Of a stretch of DNA of 64,000 nucleotides, positions 15,235 through 23,625 are shown one piece after another. The translations under genes were made by a program, and so were the position numbers. Location: contig NZ_MUHE01000048.1 of the NCBI RefSeq assembly GCF_002217405.1, forward strand, positions 1 to 64,000. Direction: 5' to 3'. The stretch's first letter is position 1, and each line of letters begins with the position of its first letter. A model generated the notes under the pieces. The model saw only the letters and a list, made by a program, of their open reading frames with translations, did not search any database and was not told where the DNA came from. The DNA is from Flavobacterium psychrophilum DSM 3660 = ATCC 49418. Its GTDB lineage: Bacteria; Bacteroidota; Bacteroidia; Flavobacteriales; Flavobacteriaceae.

Positions 15235-15552
15235 TTACAATAGGGCGGTTAGGCTGTCTGCGTAAGTTTGTTTAGGGGCAACGCCTACTTGTCTTCCTAC
15301 TACTTCTCCGTTTTGGAAAACTAGGACTGTTGGGATATTTCGAACGCCATATTTTGCAGCAAATTCTTGGTTTGCGTCGACATCTACTTTTCCTACTATT
15401 GCTTTTCCTTCAAATTCGGTTGCGATTTCTTCGATAACTGGGCCAACCATGCGACAAGGACCGCACCAAGCTGCCCAAAAATCTACTAATACTGGTTGTG
15501 ATGATTTTAATACTACTTCCTCAAAAGTTGCATCGGTTATTGTTAATGCCAT
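15235..15552 (-). CDS. trxA: Thioredoxin
   Basis: General cytoplasmic disulfide reductase, reduced by thioredoxin reductase. The 105-residue single domain has the full active site WAAWCGPCRM (about residues 27-36), the buried Asp in LVDFWA, and the cis-proline loop GVRNIPTVLVFQNGE. Length and motifs are those of classical TrxA. It is a single-gene unit with its own promoter (TACTTTTG, 15578-15585) and terminator. Compare the thioredoxin-fold gene at 51636-51932, which lacks both cysteines. Confidence 0.95.
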   Translation of the reverse strand: MALTITDATFEEVVLKSSQPVLVDFWAAWCGPCRMVGPVIEEIATEFEGKAIVGKVDVDANQEFAAKYGVRNIPTVLVFQNGEVVGRQVGVAPKQTYADSLTALL

Positions 15553-15577
15553 TTTTTTTTCTTTATTAATTGTTATA

Positions 15578-15585
15578 CAAAAGTA
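15578..15585 (-). promoter_or_regulatory. Promoter -7 box of trxA
   Basis: On the minus strand TACTTTTG matches TAnnTTTG, 26 nt upstream of the trxA ATG. Confidence 0.5.
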
Positions 15586-15709
15586 GAATTTTATTTTGGA
15601 TAGTTTGTTGATTGAAAATCAGTTTTAACTATAAATGTATTGACATTTTTTATGAAACTTAAAAAGGGTTTGGAAATGGGGCTTTGGTTTGAATTTCTTA
15701 GGGGGTAAA

Positions 15710-15739
15710 CAAAAAAAAGGAGCTGTTTGTGCAGCTCCT
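15710..15739 (-). terminator. Terminator of the outer membrane protein gene
   Basis: A perfect 8-bp stem AGGAGCTG/CAGCTCCT with a 6-nt loop is followed on the minus strand by eight T residues, 28 nt after the stop of the gene at 15767. Confidence 0.88.
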
Positions 15740-15766
15740 AAAATTTATAATATGATTTGTTTGATA

Positions 15767-16696
15767 TTATAAGTGGTATCTTAGACCTAAAGTTAGACCT
15801 AAACCACTAATTCCTACGTATGAACTAATGTCGTCTTTTGCTCTAGAAGAGTCGAAATTAGCGGAATTAGTTACTCTACTATTTGATGTTGAATTTATTT
15901 GGTCTACATAATTTACGTGGCTTGCAGAGTAAGTGGCATCGGGGCGGAAAGCAGTTGGGGTATTCAATTTGTCGATACCGTTTTCGGTATATTCTGTAGT
16001 TTCTTTGCTTTTTCCGTGTACTGTAAAATTACGGTATTCTAGTTCTCCAAAAACAGAAATGTTTTTACCTAATTTGTACGATGTTCCTAATGCTGCCATA
16101 AAACCAAGGGTTGGGTTTGGTTTTACCACATCTTTTGCGTGGGTATTTGTGGTTGCTAATGGGTTTGTGTATGTTCTGTTTGTTTCGATGGTTAAATCTC
16201 CAACGATAGGAATAATAACTCCAACTTTAGTGTATGGTTCGAATCCTTTAGTTTCGCCTAGAAACAAAACAAGTGCAGGTGCTAGATCTAGCGCTCTAAT
16301 TTTTCCCTCTGCTTTTCCTGTTACAAAAGTAGGTCCTACTAGTCTATTTTTAGTTTCTACCATTGTTTTGCTGTTTCCTGTAAAATAGTTTATTCCCATC
16401 TCAGCACCTAAGTGTGTTGAGAAGCGGTATCCTATATTTAAACTTGTGCGAAATCCTTCTCCAAAAGATCCGTGATTTGTCTCTCTTGAGGCTAAGGTGT
16501 TTATTCCTATGGCGTTAGTTGTGTATGTGTCTGAGTTTGGTAACTGACCATCTACTGTTGGGAATTCTGTTGCTGCTGTTTGTGTAAAATAAGAGCCTCC
16601 TAGTTTAAAATACCAGCTTTCATTTTTTTTGCTTTCTTGTGCTACCATTGTCATGGCAGAAGCCATTAATCCTAATAAAAATATTTTTTTTTTCAT
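15767..16696 (-). CDS. Outer membrane beta-barrel protein
   Basis: A 309-residue predicted outer membrane protein. Start 16696 gives a clean signal peptide (MKKKIFLLGLMASAMTMVAQ) and is preferred over a GTG 7 codons upstream. The mature part alternates short strands ending in aromatic residues (WYFKLGGSYF, LNIGYRFSTHLGAEMGINYF, LGFMAALGTSYKLGKNISVFGELEYR) and finishes GLTLGLRYHL, as in porin-like barrels. Several strands are separated by polar loops rich in Thr and Asn, which would face outward. No ligand or specific family can be named. Monocistronic, with its own terminator. Confidence 0.8.
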   Translation of the reverse strand: MKKKIFLLGLMASAMTMVAQESKKNESWYFKLGGSYFTQTAATEFPTVDGQLPNSDTYTTNAIGINTLASRETNHGSFGEGFRTSLNIGYRFSTHLGAEMGINYFTGNSKTMVETKNRLVGPTFVTGKAEGKIRALDLAPALVLFLGETKGFEPYTKVGVIIPIVGDLTIETNRTYTNPLATTNTHAKDVVKPNPTLGFMAALGTSYKLGKNISVFGELEYRNFTVHGKSKETTEYTENGIDKLNTPTAFRPDATYSASHVNYVDQINSTSNSRVTNSANFDSSRAKDDISSYVGISGLGLTLGLRYHL

Positions 16697-16999
16697 AATT
16701 TGGTTTTTTAATGTCACAAACTTAATTAATTTGACTGCTATTTAGAAATATTTTCAAAATAGAATGGGGTTTAATGGGGTTTTATTTATTTTTATATTGA
16801 TAATCAGTAGTTTACTAAAAAACTTTAACACAAATAATGAAGTGTAAATGTAAATTACACGCCAATAATTTATAAATTAGGGCTAAACGGTTGTATTTTG
16901 TTAAGAAATAACTTGCTTTTTTGGGGTTTGGGAAGTTGCTTTGTGATGTTTAGATTTGAGGGTTCGTTTGCCTATAATTGTGTTGTGTTTTTTATGTTT
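16697..16999. other. Intergenic region between the barrel protein and the deoxynucleoside kinase
   Basis: No ORF supported. One small inverted repeat, GTGTAA/TTACAC, lies near 16842-16860. Otherwise AT-rich sequence, presumably carrying the promoter of the minus-strand barrel gene. Confidence 0.4.
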
Positions 17000-17614
17000 T
17001 TAGAATAGTCCGTTTATTTCGGCATCAATTCTATTTATAATCATTCCTAAGTCTTCGGGATTGTTTACAAAATCTACATTGTCTACGTCAATAATAAGTA
17101 ATTTTCCTTTGTTATAACTTTCGGCCCAAGCCTCATAACGTTCGTTTAGTCGGCTCAAATAATCTATCGAAATCGAGTTTTCGTAATCACGACCACGTTT
17201 GTGTATTTGTCCTACTAAGTTAGGTATCGAACTTCGCAAATAAATAAGTAAATCTGGCGGGCCTACCAAGCCTTCCATTAGCTCGAAAAGTGATGAGTAA
17301 TTCTGGAAATCTCGGTTTGTCATTAATCCCATTGCATGAAGATTGGGTGCAAATATGTGGGCGTCTTCATAAATAGTCCTGTCCTGAATAATTTTTTTGC
17401 CACTTTCTCGAATTTGTAATACTTGGCGAAAACGACTATTTAAGAAATAAATTTGAAGGTTAAATGACCAACGTTCCATTTGATGGTAAAAATCGTCTAA
17501 ATAAGGATTGTCTACAACGTCTTCGAAATGAGGTTCCCAGTTAAAATGTTTTGCTAAAAGTTTAGTTAGTGTTGTTTTTCCTGCTCCTATGTTTCCTGCT
17601 ATCGCTATGTGCAT
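17000..17614 (-). CDS. Deoxynucleoside kinase (deoxyadenosine/deoxyguanosine kinase type)
   Basis: Phosphorylates salvaged deoxynucleosides in the cytoplasm. The 204-residue protein has the P-loop GNIGAGKTT (about residues 7-15), the family motif QDRTIYEDAHIF with the substrate-binding DR (about 77-88), and the lid segment KRGRDYE with arginines (about 138-144). This is the deoxynucleoside kinase fold shared by bacterial dAK/dGK; the preferred base cannot be decided by eye. Its ATG overlaps the stop of the preceding gene (TAATG), implying translational coupling. Confidence 0.9.
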   Translation of the reverse strand: MHIAIAGNIGAGKTTLTKLLAKHFNWEPHFEDVVDNPYLDDFYHQMERWSFNLQIYFLNSRFRQVLQIRESGKKIIQDRTIYEDAHIFAPNLHAMGLMTNRDFQNYSSLFELMEGLVGPPDLLIYLRSSIPNLVGQIHKRGRDYENSISIDYLSRLNERYEAWAESYNKGKLLIIDVDNVDFVNNPEDLGMIINRIDAEINGLF

Positions 17615-18405
17615 TATGGTAAATTAATTTTGTAATTTGTAATATCTTCGAGTGTAAAAATAGATAAATTTTGGTCTTTATAATAAAAACTGTTGTAGCT
17701 TTTTTGGTCTAAAAGGATTAATGTTTTTTTGCTGTTATTTAAATCGTAGTAATACAATAAATCATTTTTTTTATAGATAACGCTTAAGTTTGAAGTAAAT
17801 TGTATCAAATCGAAATCGGGAATTTTTCCTAAAGGTTTTATTTTCCCAAAAATATCACAGGAATAAGAGTAGTTATTCTCATCAATCCAATAAAAATTGT
17901 TAAAACTTGTTTCATAATATTTGAGGCCAAGGGTAAGAGGAACGGCTATGTTTTTGTATTCATTTTTTAAGTAATCATATAGTCCTATTTGCAGATTTAC
18001 GGAATCGAAAACCCAAAGATTACTATGCGAAGAGATTCCAACAGCACTTGCTATAATGTTTTTTGAATTTTGGGAAAAACTAATTTTATGAATCTCATTT
18101 AGCTGATTGTCAGTTATTATAACGGTATTGAAGTTTTCGTAAAACAAAACAATTTTTAATGAATTCTGAATATCAACCTTCGAAATTTTTCCTAAAGAAA
18201 TGTTTTTGTACTGATAATTTTCTGCTTTTTTAATTTTAAATAAAACCCAATTTTTTATATAATACTTATACCCAAAAGCATCTTGACCAATATATTGGTC
18301 GGCTTCAATAAACTCCGACGCTATTTTCGAAACCACAGGATTTGTGTCTTGGCAATGGGCTAACGATGAGAGAAGAAAAACAGTAAGAAGTACAATTTTT
18401 TTCAT
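17614..18405 (-). CDS. Predicted exported protein of unknown function, coupled to the deoxynucleoside kinase
   Basis: The start at 18405 (MKKIVLLTVFLLSSLAHCQ) gives a clear signal peptide; the frame is open further upstream but that part looks non-coding. The mature 240 or so residues consist of repeated short beta segments with aromatic and hydrophobic alternation (WVFDSVNLQIGLYDY, FYWIDENNYSY, LSVIYKKNDLLYYYDL), suggesting a small beta-propeller. I do not recognise a named family. It overlaps the kinase gene by one base and is co-transcribed with it, but a periplasmic propeller and a cytoplasmic kinase have no obvious functional link. Confidence 0.75.
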   Translation of the reverse strand: MKKIVLLTVFLLSSLAHCQDTNPVVSKIASEFIEADQYIGQDAFGYKYYIKNWVLFKIKKAENYQYKNISLGKISKVDIQNSLKIVLFYENFNTVIITDNQLNEIHKISFSQNSKNIIASAVGISSHSNLWVFDSVNLQIGLYDYLKNEYKNIAVPLTLGLKYYETSFNNFYWIDENNYSYSCDIFGKIKPLGKIPDFDLIQFTSNLSVIYKKNDLLYYYDLNNSKKTLILLDQKSYNSFYYKDQNLSIFTLEDITNYKINLP

Positions 18406-18612
18406 CGATGCAAGGTAAACAATATCTTTGAAATCTAAATATTTAATGAAATCGAAATTTTCTTTAAGTTTTTCTTTTTTTAACAAAAAAAAACTTTGTT
18501 TTATGCTTTTTTTTTGAATTTCGTAAGATAAAACATTAAGATGGCCATCAAGAATATTTTTATCGCGTAAACCGAAAAGCGAATGAGTAGGTAAATAATA
18601 AATAAAAATAAA

Positions 18613-18768
18613 ATGAAAAAATTTGGTTTTTTAGCAATTCTAGGATTAGTTTTGCTTTCATCAATCTCAACTTAGGCAAGACCACAAAACTATATAGATA
18701 GTAGAAGCCATTTAATGGTTTGGTACATCGGTGGTTATATAGATATGGGGTATGTGACGTTTACTTAA
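18613..18768 (+). pseudogene. Small exported-protein gene interrupted by an amber codon
   Basis: The ATG at 18613 opens a signal-peptide-like frame (MKKFGFLAILGLVLLSSIST) that meets TAG at 18673-18675. It then continues in the same frame for 30 codons (ARPQNYIDSRSHLMVWYIGG and on) to TAA at 18766. One C-to-T change of a CAG glutamine codon would explain the stop. The frame reads like a tiny secreted protein, so I call it a recent pseudogene, but it could be chance. The rest of 18406-18808 holds no other gene. Confidence 0.45.
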
Positions 18769-18808
18769 ATTTAAATGTATAAACCAACTCATATTGTTTT
18801 AAAAAGAC

Positions 18809-19744
18809 ATGAAAAAAACCTTCACCTTTTTATTGTTTTCAATTATAACTTTTTCTTATTCTCAGAATATTTCAGGGATTATATTAGATAGTATTTCGAA
18901 AAAACCATTAGAATTAGCTAGTGTTACCTTGAATAAAACTAATCGAGGTGTTTATTCGGATGCCGAAGGAAAATTTAAAATCAGTTTAACAAATGAGAAT
19001 GATTATTTGCTGATTTCTTATTTGGGTTATACTACTAAAAAAGTTTGTGCTTCTAATTTTATAAAAACAAAAGAGAATAATTCTATTTTTTATTTAAGTT
19101 CAACAACAGAAAGACTTAATGAAGTTTTTGTTCAAAATAAAAAAACAGAATATGGTTGGGAGAAAACAATAAAGTTTTATAGAGGGAAAACTAGACAAGT
19201 TGGATTTCAATTTGGAACAGAAAATTGTACATATATTGAAAATTCAGACTATAAAAAAGGAAAAGTAAAATCTGTTATTTTAAGTTTAAATAAGATGCAA
19301 GACAATTTTATTTGTGAAAAATGTAAGATGGATTATTTAGCTTCTTATAATGTAAAATTTTATAGTTATGATAGTATAAACCATATTCCAGAAAAAGAAA
19401 TTTTCTCTAAAGATATAATTGTATATCCAGAAAACAAATCCTATTCTTTTGTGATCGATGTAGATTCGTTAAACATTTCGTTCCCTAAAAACGGAGTTTG
19501 TATAGGGGTAGAAATAATTAACACAAAATATAAAAACCCAAAAACTACGGGGGCTTTCATTGGACCAGCGATTGATTTTTCTGAGAGCAAAAACATTCGT
19601 CCAATTATTGCATGGACTAGATCTAGAACAGAAGGTCATAAATTTATGCCAAATATAGATTATGAACGAGATACAAAAAAACTTAATAAACCAAAAATTC
19701 AGATAGCAATGATTGTAGATTTGGTTATAAAACCAGAAAAATAA
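18809..19744 (+). CDS. CarboxypepD_reg-like domain protein, exported
   Basis: A 311-residue protein with a signal peptide (MKKTFTFLLFSIITFSYSQ). A CarboxypepD_reg-like beta-sandwich follows (about 20-100: ISGIILDSISKKPLELASVTL, then GVYSDAEGKFKISL and ISYLGYTTK, each given as a landmark). The remaining 200 residues are a beta-rich domain containing a CxxC (FICEKCKMDY, about 170-179). Such N-terminal domains are common in Bacteroidota surface and TonB-linked proteins. It heads a group with the GLPGLI gene (4 nt downstream) and an outer membrane receptor-like gene. The specific role is unknown. Confidence 0.75.
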   Translation: MKKTFTFLLFSIITFSYSQNISGIILDSISKKPLELASVTLNKTNRGVYSDAEGKFKISLTNENDYLLISYLGYTTKKVCASNFIKTKENNSIFYLSSTTERLNEVFVQNKKTEYGWEKTIKFYRGKTRQVGFQFGTENCTYIENSDYKKGKVKSVILSLNKMQDNFICEKCKMDYLASYNVKFYSYDSINHIPEKEIFSKDIIVYPENKSYSFVIDVDSLNISFPKNGVCIGVEIINTKYKNPKTTGAFIGPAIDFSESKNIRPIIAWTRSRTEGHKFMPNIDYERDTKKLNKPKIQIAMIVDLVIKPEK

Positions 19745-19748
19745 TAAC

Positions 19749-20600
19749 ATGAAAAATAAAATAACAATATTATTTGTATTAATAACTTCAACCCTTTTTG
19801 CACAAGGTTTTCAAGGTACTGCCATTTATCAATGGAAACAAAGTTCCGAAGATTTTAAAAACACCGTTCTCTCCGATCCCAAAATGGATCCAGCCATGAG
19901 AAAAGTTATTGAAGATAGGATGAGCAAATTATTTAACAAAACTTTTGTTCTCAATTTCGACAAGAACATTTCTATTTATAAAGAAGAAAAAACATTAGAT
20001 ATAAACAAACAAGACGGTGGAGGGGATTGGTCACCTAACGGAATAATAATTTCGCATTATAAGAACATCAAAACAAAACAGTCTATTACTCAAACAGATT
20101 TGATGAGCAAAATATTTAATGTTCAAAATTCTTTAGCAGATTATAAATGGGAATTGTCCTCACAAACAAAACAAATAGGAAGCTATTTGTGTTACAAAGC
20201 GACTACAATCATACCCGTAACCCAAAAAGAAAAAGCAGATTATGAAGAAGAAAAAGCGGAGCAAGAAAAAAACAACACTCAGTTTTTTAAAATAGAAGAA
20301 CCTAAAGATAAAACAATAATAGCTTGGTACACACCAGAAATCCCCGTAAGCAATGGCCCTGAGAATTATTTCGGATTACCGGGTTTAATTCTCGAAGTCA
20401 ACGCAGGAAAAACAACCTTATTATGTTCTAAAATAGCAATGAATATAAAGGACAAAAAAGAAATAAAAGCGCCAACAAACGCAAAATTAATCACTCAAAA
20501 AAAATATGATGAAATCGTTGCTAAAAAAATGGACGAGCTAAACCACACACATCAAGATCATGATGGCAATGGCGGTATGCAAATAAGAATGGGAAGATAA
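19749..20600 (+). CDS. GLPGLI family protein
   Basis: A 283-residue exported protein (signal MKNKITILFVLITSTLFAQ). It contains the family signature in FGLPGLILEVNAGKT (about residues 212-226), preceded by the usual IIAWYTPEIPVSNGPENY. The C-terminus is His-rich (LNHTHQDHDGNGG, about 262-274), which could bind metal. GLPGLI proteins are periplasmic proteins of Bacteroidota, often encoded beside CarboxypepD_reg and TonB-dependent-receptor-like genes, as here; their function is not established. The His tail hints at a metal-related role for the cassette, which is inference only. Confidence 0.88.
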   Translation: MKNKITILFVLITSTLFAQGFQGTAIYQWKQSSEDFKNTVLSDPKMDPAMRKVIEDRMSKLFNKTFVLNFDKNISIYKEEKTLDINKQDGGGDWSPNGIIISHYKNIKTKQSITQTDLMSKIFNVQNSLADYKWELSSQTKQIGSYLCYKATTIIPVTQKEKADYEEEKAEQEKNNTQFFKIEEPKDKTIIAWYTPEIPVSNGPENYFGLPGLILEVNAGKTTLLCSKIAMNIKDKKEIKAPTNAKLITQKKYDEIVAKKMDELNHTHQDHDGNGGMQIRMGR

Positions 20601-20617
20601 AATTTAAAAAATTATTT

Positions 20618-20697
20618 GGGCAGCTTTTCCGCCTTCCGCTCCCAATCTTTTGTTCGTCGTTCCTCCTCTCAAAAGGATTTCCGCTCAAGTCGGGCTG
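20618..20697 (-). repeat. Dispersed intergenic repeat, copy B
   Basis: Read on the minus strand it begins CAGCCCGACTTGAGCGGAAA, then ATCCTTTTG, GAACAAAAGATTG and AGCGGAAGGCGGAAAAGC. This is the same block order as copy A at 15086-15156. It lies between the GLPGLI gene and the receptor gene in place of a simple spacer. Confidence 0.55.
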
Positions 20698-20739
20698 CAC
20701 GAACCACACAATAAACAACCACATTTTTGTTTAAACAGT

Positions 20740-23451
20740 ATGAAAATTAAAAATATATTCTCGTTGTTGCTATTATTAGCAACAACGATTTCTTTTTGTC
20801 AAAACATCACTTTTCAAGGAATTGTAAAAGACACCACAAATGCGCCGCTCGAAATGGCAAATGTCATGGCGATCAATCAAGTTACAAAAACAGTCGATTC
20901 TTATTCGATAACCAATAACAAAGGAAAATTTCAGCTTTCGCTAAAAGCAAATGCCAATTATAATATTAAGTTTTCTTACTTAGGATTAAAAACAAAAAGC
21001 CTTGTTATGGCTACAAAAGCAGAAGATATTTCCCAAACAATCACCTTAAATGCGGATGTCACAGAATTAGCAGGAGTCGAAATTGTACGAGAAATGCCAG
21101 TTTCTATAAAAGGCGATACTATTATTTATAATGCTGATTCTTTCAAAACGGGAACGGAACGCAAGTTAGAAGATGTACTCAAAAAATTACCAGGCGTTAC
21201 CGTAAACAAAGATGGGGAAGTAGAAGTAGAAGGTAAAAAAGTGTCAAAATTGATGGTGGAAGGCAAAGATTTTTTTGACGGGGACACAAAACTTGGAGTC
21301 AAAAATATTCCAGCCGATGCGATAGATAAAGTACAAGTTTTAAGAAACTATAACGAAGTGGGCGCACTAAAAAGCCTAGAAAATAACGAAGACAATGTGG
21401 CGATAAATATCAAACTAAAATCAGGAAAAAAGAATTTCTGGTTTGGCGACATGACAGCAGCAATAGGCGTTGGTCATACAGAAAGTAGGCATGAAGTAAA
21501 CCCGAAATTGTTTTATTACAGTCCGAAATACAGTGTTAATGTGTTGGGAAATTTCAATAATATTGGCGAATTACCATTTACAGTTCAAGATTATTTTAAA
21601 TTTACAGGCGGTTTCAAAAATATGATGAAAAAAGGCGGAACAAACTTCAATATTTCTTCAAATGATTTAGGAATTTCGCTCCTTAGAAACGACAAAGCAA
21701 AGGAAATTAAAACCAAATTCGGGGCAACAAATTTTTCATACAACCCAATAAAAACATTAAGTATTTCAGGATTTGTAATTCTTTCTGCCACAGAAACAAA
21801 TTTAGAAACAAAAAATCAAACCAACTATCTAAATGCAGACCATACCACGAGAGGTACAGAAAAAAGAAATGAAATCACACACCAAAAAAGCAATTTGGCA
21901 TTGTATAAATTAAGTGGGTCTTATAAGCCAAATGCAAAATTGCAAATAGATTACGATGCTTTAGCAAAACAATCCAAGGAAGATGAAAACAACAATTTGA
22001 GCCAAGATGTTTTTGAGCCAAATTCAATTTTTATCCACAATCAAGACATAATTACAAATAAAAAGCAAAATCCATTCTCGTTAAATCAGTGTTTTAATGC
22101 CTATTATACTAAGAGCGACAAAAATGTTTTTGCGCTAGAAGTACAACATTTGTATCAAAACGAGAACCCATTTTATAATGCCAATTTAGAAAATCAACCC
22201 TTCCTTTTTAGTGGTTACGTTTTGGGCGAAGCAAGAAATAATATCAATCAAAATCGTTTTATAAAAACAAATAAAACAGATTCGAAGTTAGATTATTATG
22301 ATATGCTTACACCAAAAAGCAACATCAATATAACTTTAGGAAACACGTATTCTTATCAGTCATTCAACTCAAATATTTTTCAAATTCTAGACAACGGTAC
22401 GACAAATAATATTAATTCTGTTGAAAATAGAAATGACGTGAAATATAGTTTCAACGATGTCTTTTTGGGATTGCATTATAAATTTTTGACAGGGAAATTT
22501 ACATTTAACCCAGGTCTTTCGGTTCATAAATACAATACAACTGATGCACAATTGGGAACAAATCTAAAAAATGATTTTTATAGGATTTTGCCAGATGTGT
22601 ATGCTTTGTATCAAATAAAAAAATCGGAAACACTAACTTATAATTATGGCTTAACTACTGATTTTACTGATATAAATAAGTTTGCCGCAGGAAATGTATT
22701 TTCTAGCTACAACTCATTATTTAAAGGGAATCGTCGTTTAGAAAACACCTTGTTGCAAAACCATTCTTTAAGATATTTTAAATACAATATGTTTAATTTC
22801 GAAAATATATTTGCTAGTATTTCTTATTCACGAAAAGTAAATCCAGTAAAAAACTCATCAGTATTTTTGGGGATAAACCAAGTTAGTACGGCAATCAATT
22901 CAAATTTTGCCGACGAATCTATAAGTGGTGCCGCAAATTACGAACGTTCGTTTTTACGATATTATAAAGCATCGCTAGCCTTAGCTGGTAGTTGGTCTAA
23001 ATTTAATAATATTCAAAATAATTTGACGCAAACCAACGAAAGTTTGACTCAAAATTATACTATAAAGGCATCTACAAATTATAAGAATTTGCCTAATATC
23101 GAATTAGGCTATAATTATTTGATAAATGATTATCAAAATTCTAAATTTTATACCAAAACACCTTCTGTAAAGATAGATTATTACTTTTTAGATGCTTTTT
23201 CTTTTGTGTCAGAGTATGAATTTTACAATTATGCAAATAGCACAAAAACAGTTAAAAACGAATATGATTTCTTAACTGCAAGTCTGATTTATCAGAAAAA
23301 AGGAAGGAAGACAGAATATAAAATCTCGGGCACAAATTTGCTAAATACAACTTCGTTAAACGATGATAAATTTGACCAAGTAAGAATTAGTACTTCTCAG
23401 TACACAGTGCAACCAAGATATTTAATATTTAGTTTGAAGTACAATTTGTAG
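20740..23451 (+). CDS. Outer membrane beta-barrel receptor with CarboxypepD_reg-like and plug-like domains
   Basis: A 903-residue TonB-dependent-receptor-like protein. Start 20740 gives a signal peptide (MKIKNIFSLLLLLATTISFC); the frame extends upstream only through the intergenic repeat. Order of parts: CarboxypepD_reg-like domain (about 22-110: FQGIVKDTTNAPLEMANVMA), a plug-like domain (about 115-220, with RKLEDVLKKLPGVTVNKDGE and VEGKDFFDGD), then a long barrel of aromatic strands ending RYLIFSLKYNL. This matches the Bacteroidota family of outer membrane beta-barrel proteins found beside GLPGLI genes. Substrate unknown. A classical N-terminal TonB box is not evident. Confidence 0.85.
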   Translation: MKIKNIFSLLLLLATTISFCQNITFQGIVKDTTNAPLEMANVMAINQVTKTVDSYSITNNKGKFQLSLKANANYNIKFSYLGLKTKSLVMATKAEDISQTITLNADVTELAGVEIVREMPVSIKGDTIIYNADSFKTGTERKLEDVLKKLPGVTVNKDGEVEVEGKKVSKLMVEGKDFFDGDTKLGVKNIPADAIDKVQVLRNYNEVGALKSLENNEDNVAINIKLKSGKKNFWFGDMTAAIGVGHTESRHEVNPKLFYYSPKYSVNVLGNFNNIGELPFTVQDYFKFTGGFKNMMKKGGTNFNISSNDLGISLLRNDKAKEIKTKFGATNFSYNPIKTLSISGFVILSATETNLETKNQTNYLNADHTTRGTEKRNEITHQKSNLALYKLSGSYKPNAKLQIDYDALAKQSKEDENNNLSQDVFEPNSIFIHNQDIITNKKQNPFSLNQCFNAYYTKSDKNVFALEVQHLYQNENPFYNANLENQPFLFSGYVLGEARNNINQNRFIKTNKTDSKLDYYDMLTPKSNINITLGNTYSYQSFNSNIFQILDNGTTNNINSVENRNDVKYSFNDVFLGLHYKFLTGKFTFNPGLSVHKYNTTDAQLGTNLKNDFYRILPDVYALYQIKKSETLTYNYGLTTDFTDINKFAAGNVFSSYNSLFKGNRRLENTLLQNHSLRYFKYNMFNFENIFASISYSRKVNPVKNSSVFLGINQVSTAINSNFADESISGAANYERSFLRYYKASLALAGSWSKFNNIQNNLTQTNESLTQNYTIKASTNYKNLPNIELGYNYLINDYQNSKFYTKTPSVKIDYYFLDAFSFVSEYEFYNYANSTKTVKNEYDFLTASLIYQKKGRKTEYKISGTNLLNTTSLNDDKFDQVRISTSQYTVQPRYLIFSLKYNL

Positions 23452-23459
23452 CTATTTCT

Positions 23460-23533
23460 AGCGATCATTCTAATCTTTTTTTCACTGAAAAAAATCGCCT
23501 AAAAAAGGATTTTCCCTGCTATCTGGGCTAAAA
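23460..23533 (-). repeat. Dispersed intergenic repeat, copy C (diverged)
   Basis: On the minus strand it starts TTTAGCCCAGATAGCAGGGA, followed by AAATCCTTTTTTAGGCGA and an A-rich half ending AAAAGATTAGAATGATCGC. It shares the AGCCC-GAT-AGC and ATCCTTTT blocks with copies A and B but has lost the GCGG end. Short AGCCCAGAT relics also occur near 35388-35398 and 45937-45946. Confidence 0.45.
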
Positions 23534-23538
23534 AAACA

Positions 23539-23570
23539 AGAAGCCTGACTAAAATTTTAGTCAGGCTTCT
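23539..23570. terminator. Bidirectional terminator between the receptor gene and metK
   Basis: A perfect 16-bp palindrome, AGAAGCCTGACTAAAA with its complement, lies between the convergent genes and is flanked by A and T runs. It serves both. Confidence 0.9.
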
Positions 23571-23625
23571 TTATTTGTGTCCCAATAGCTATTGGGATTT
23601 GTGATAATCTTCGTGTACTTTGTGG

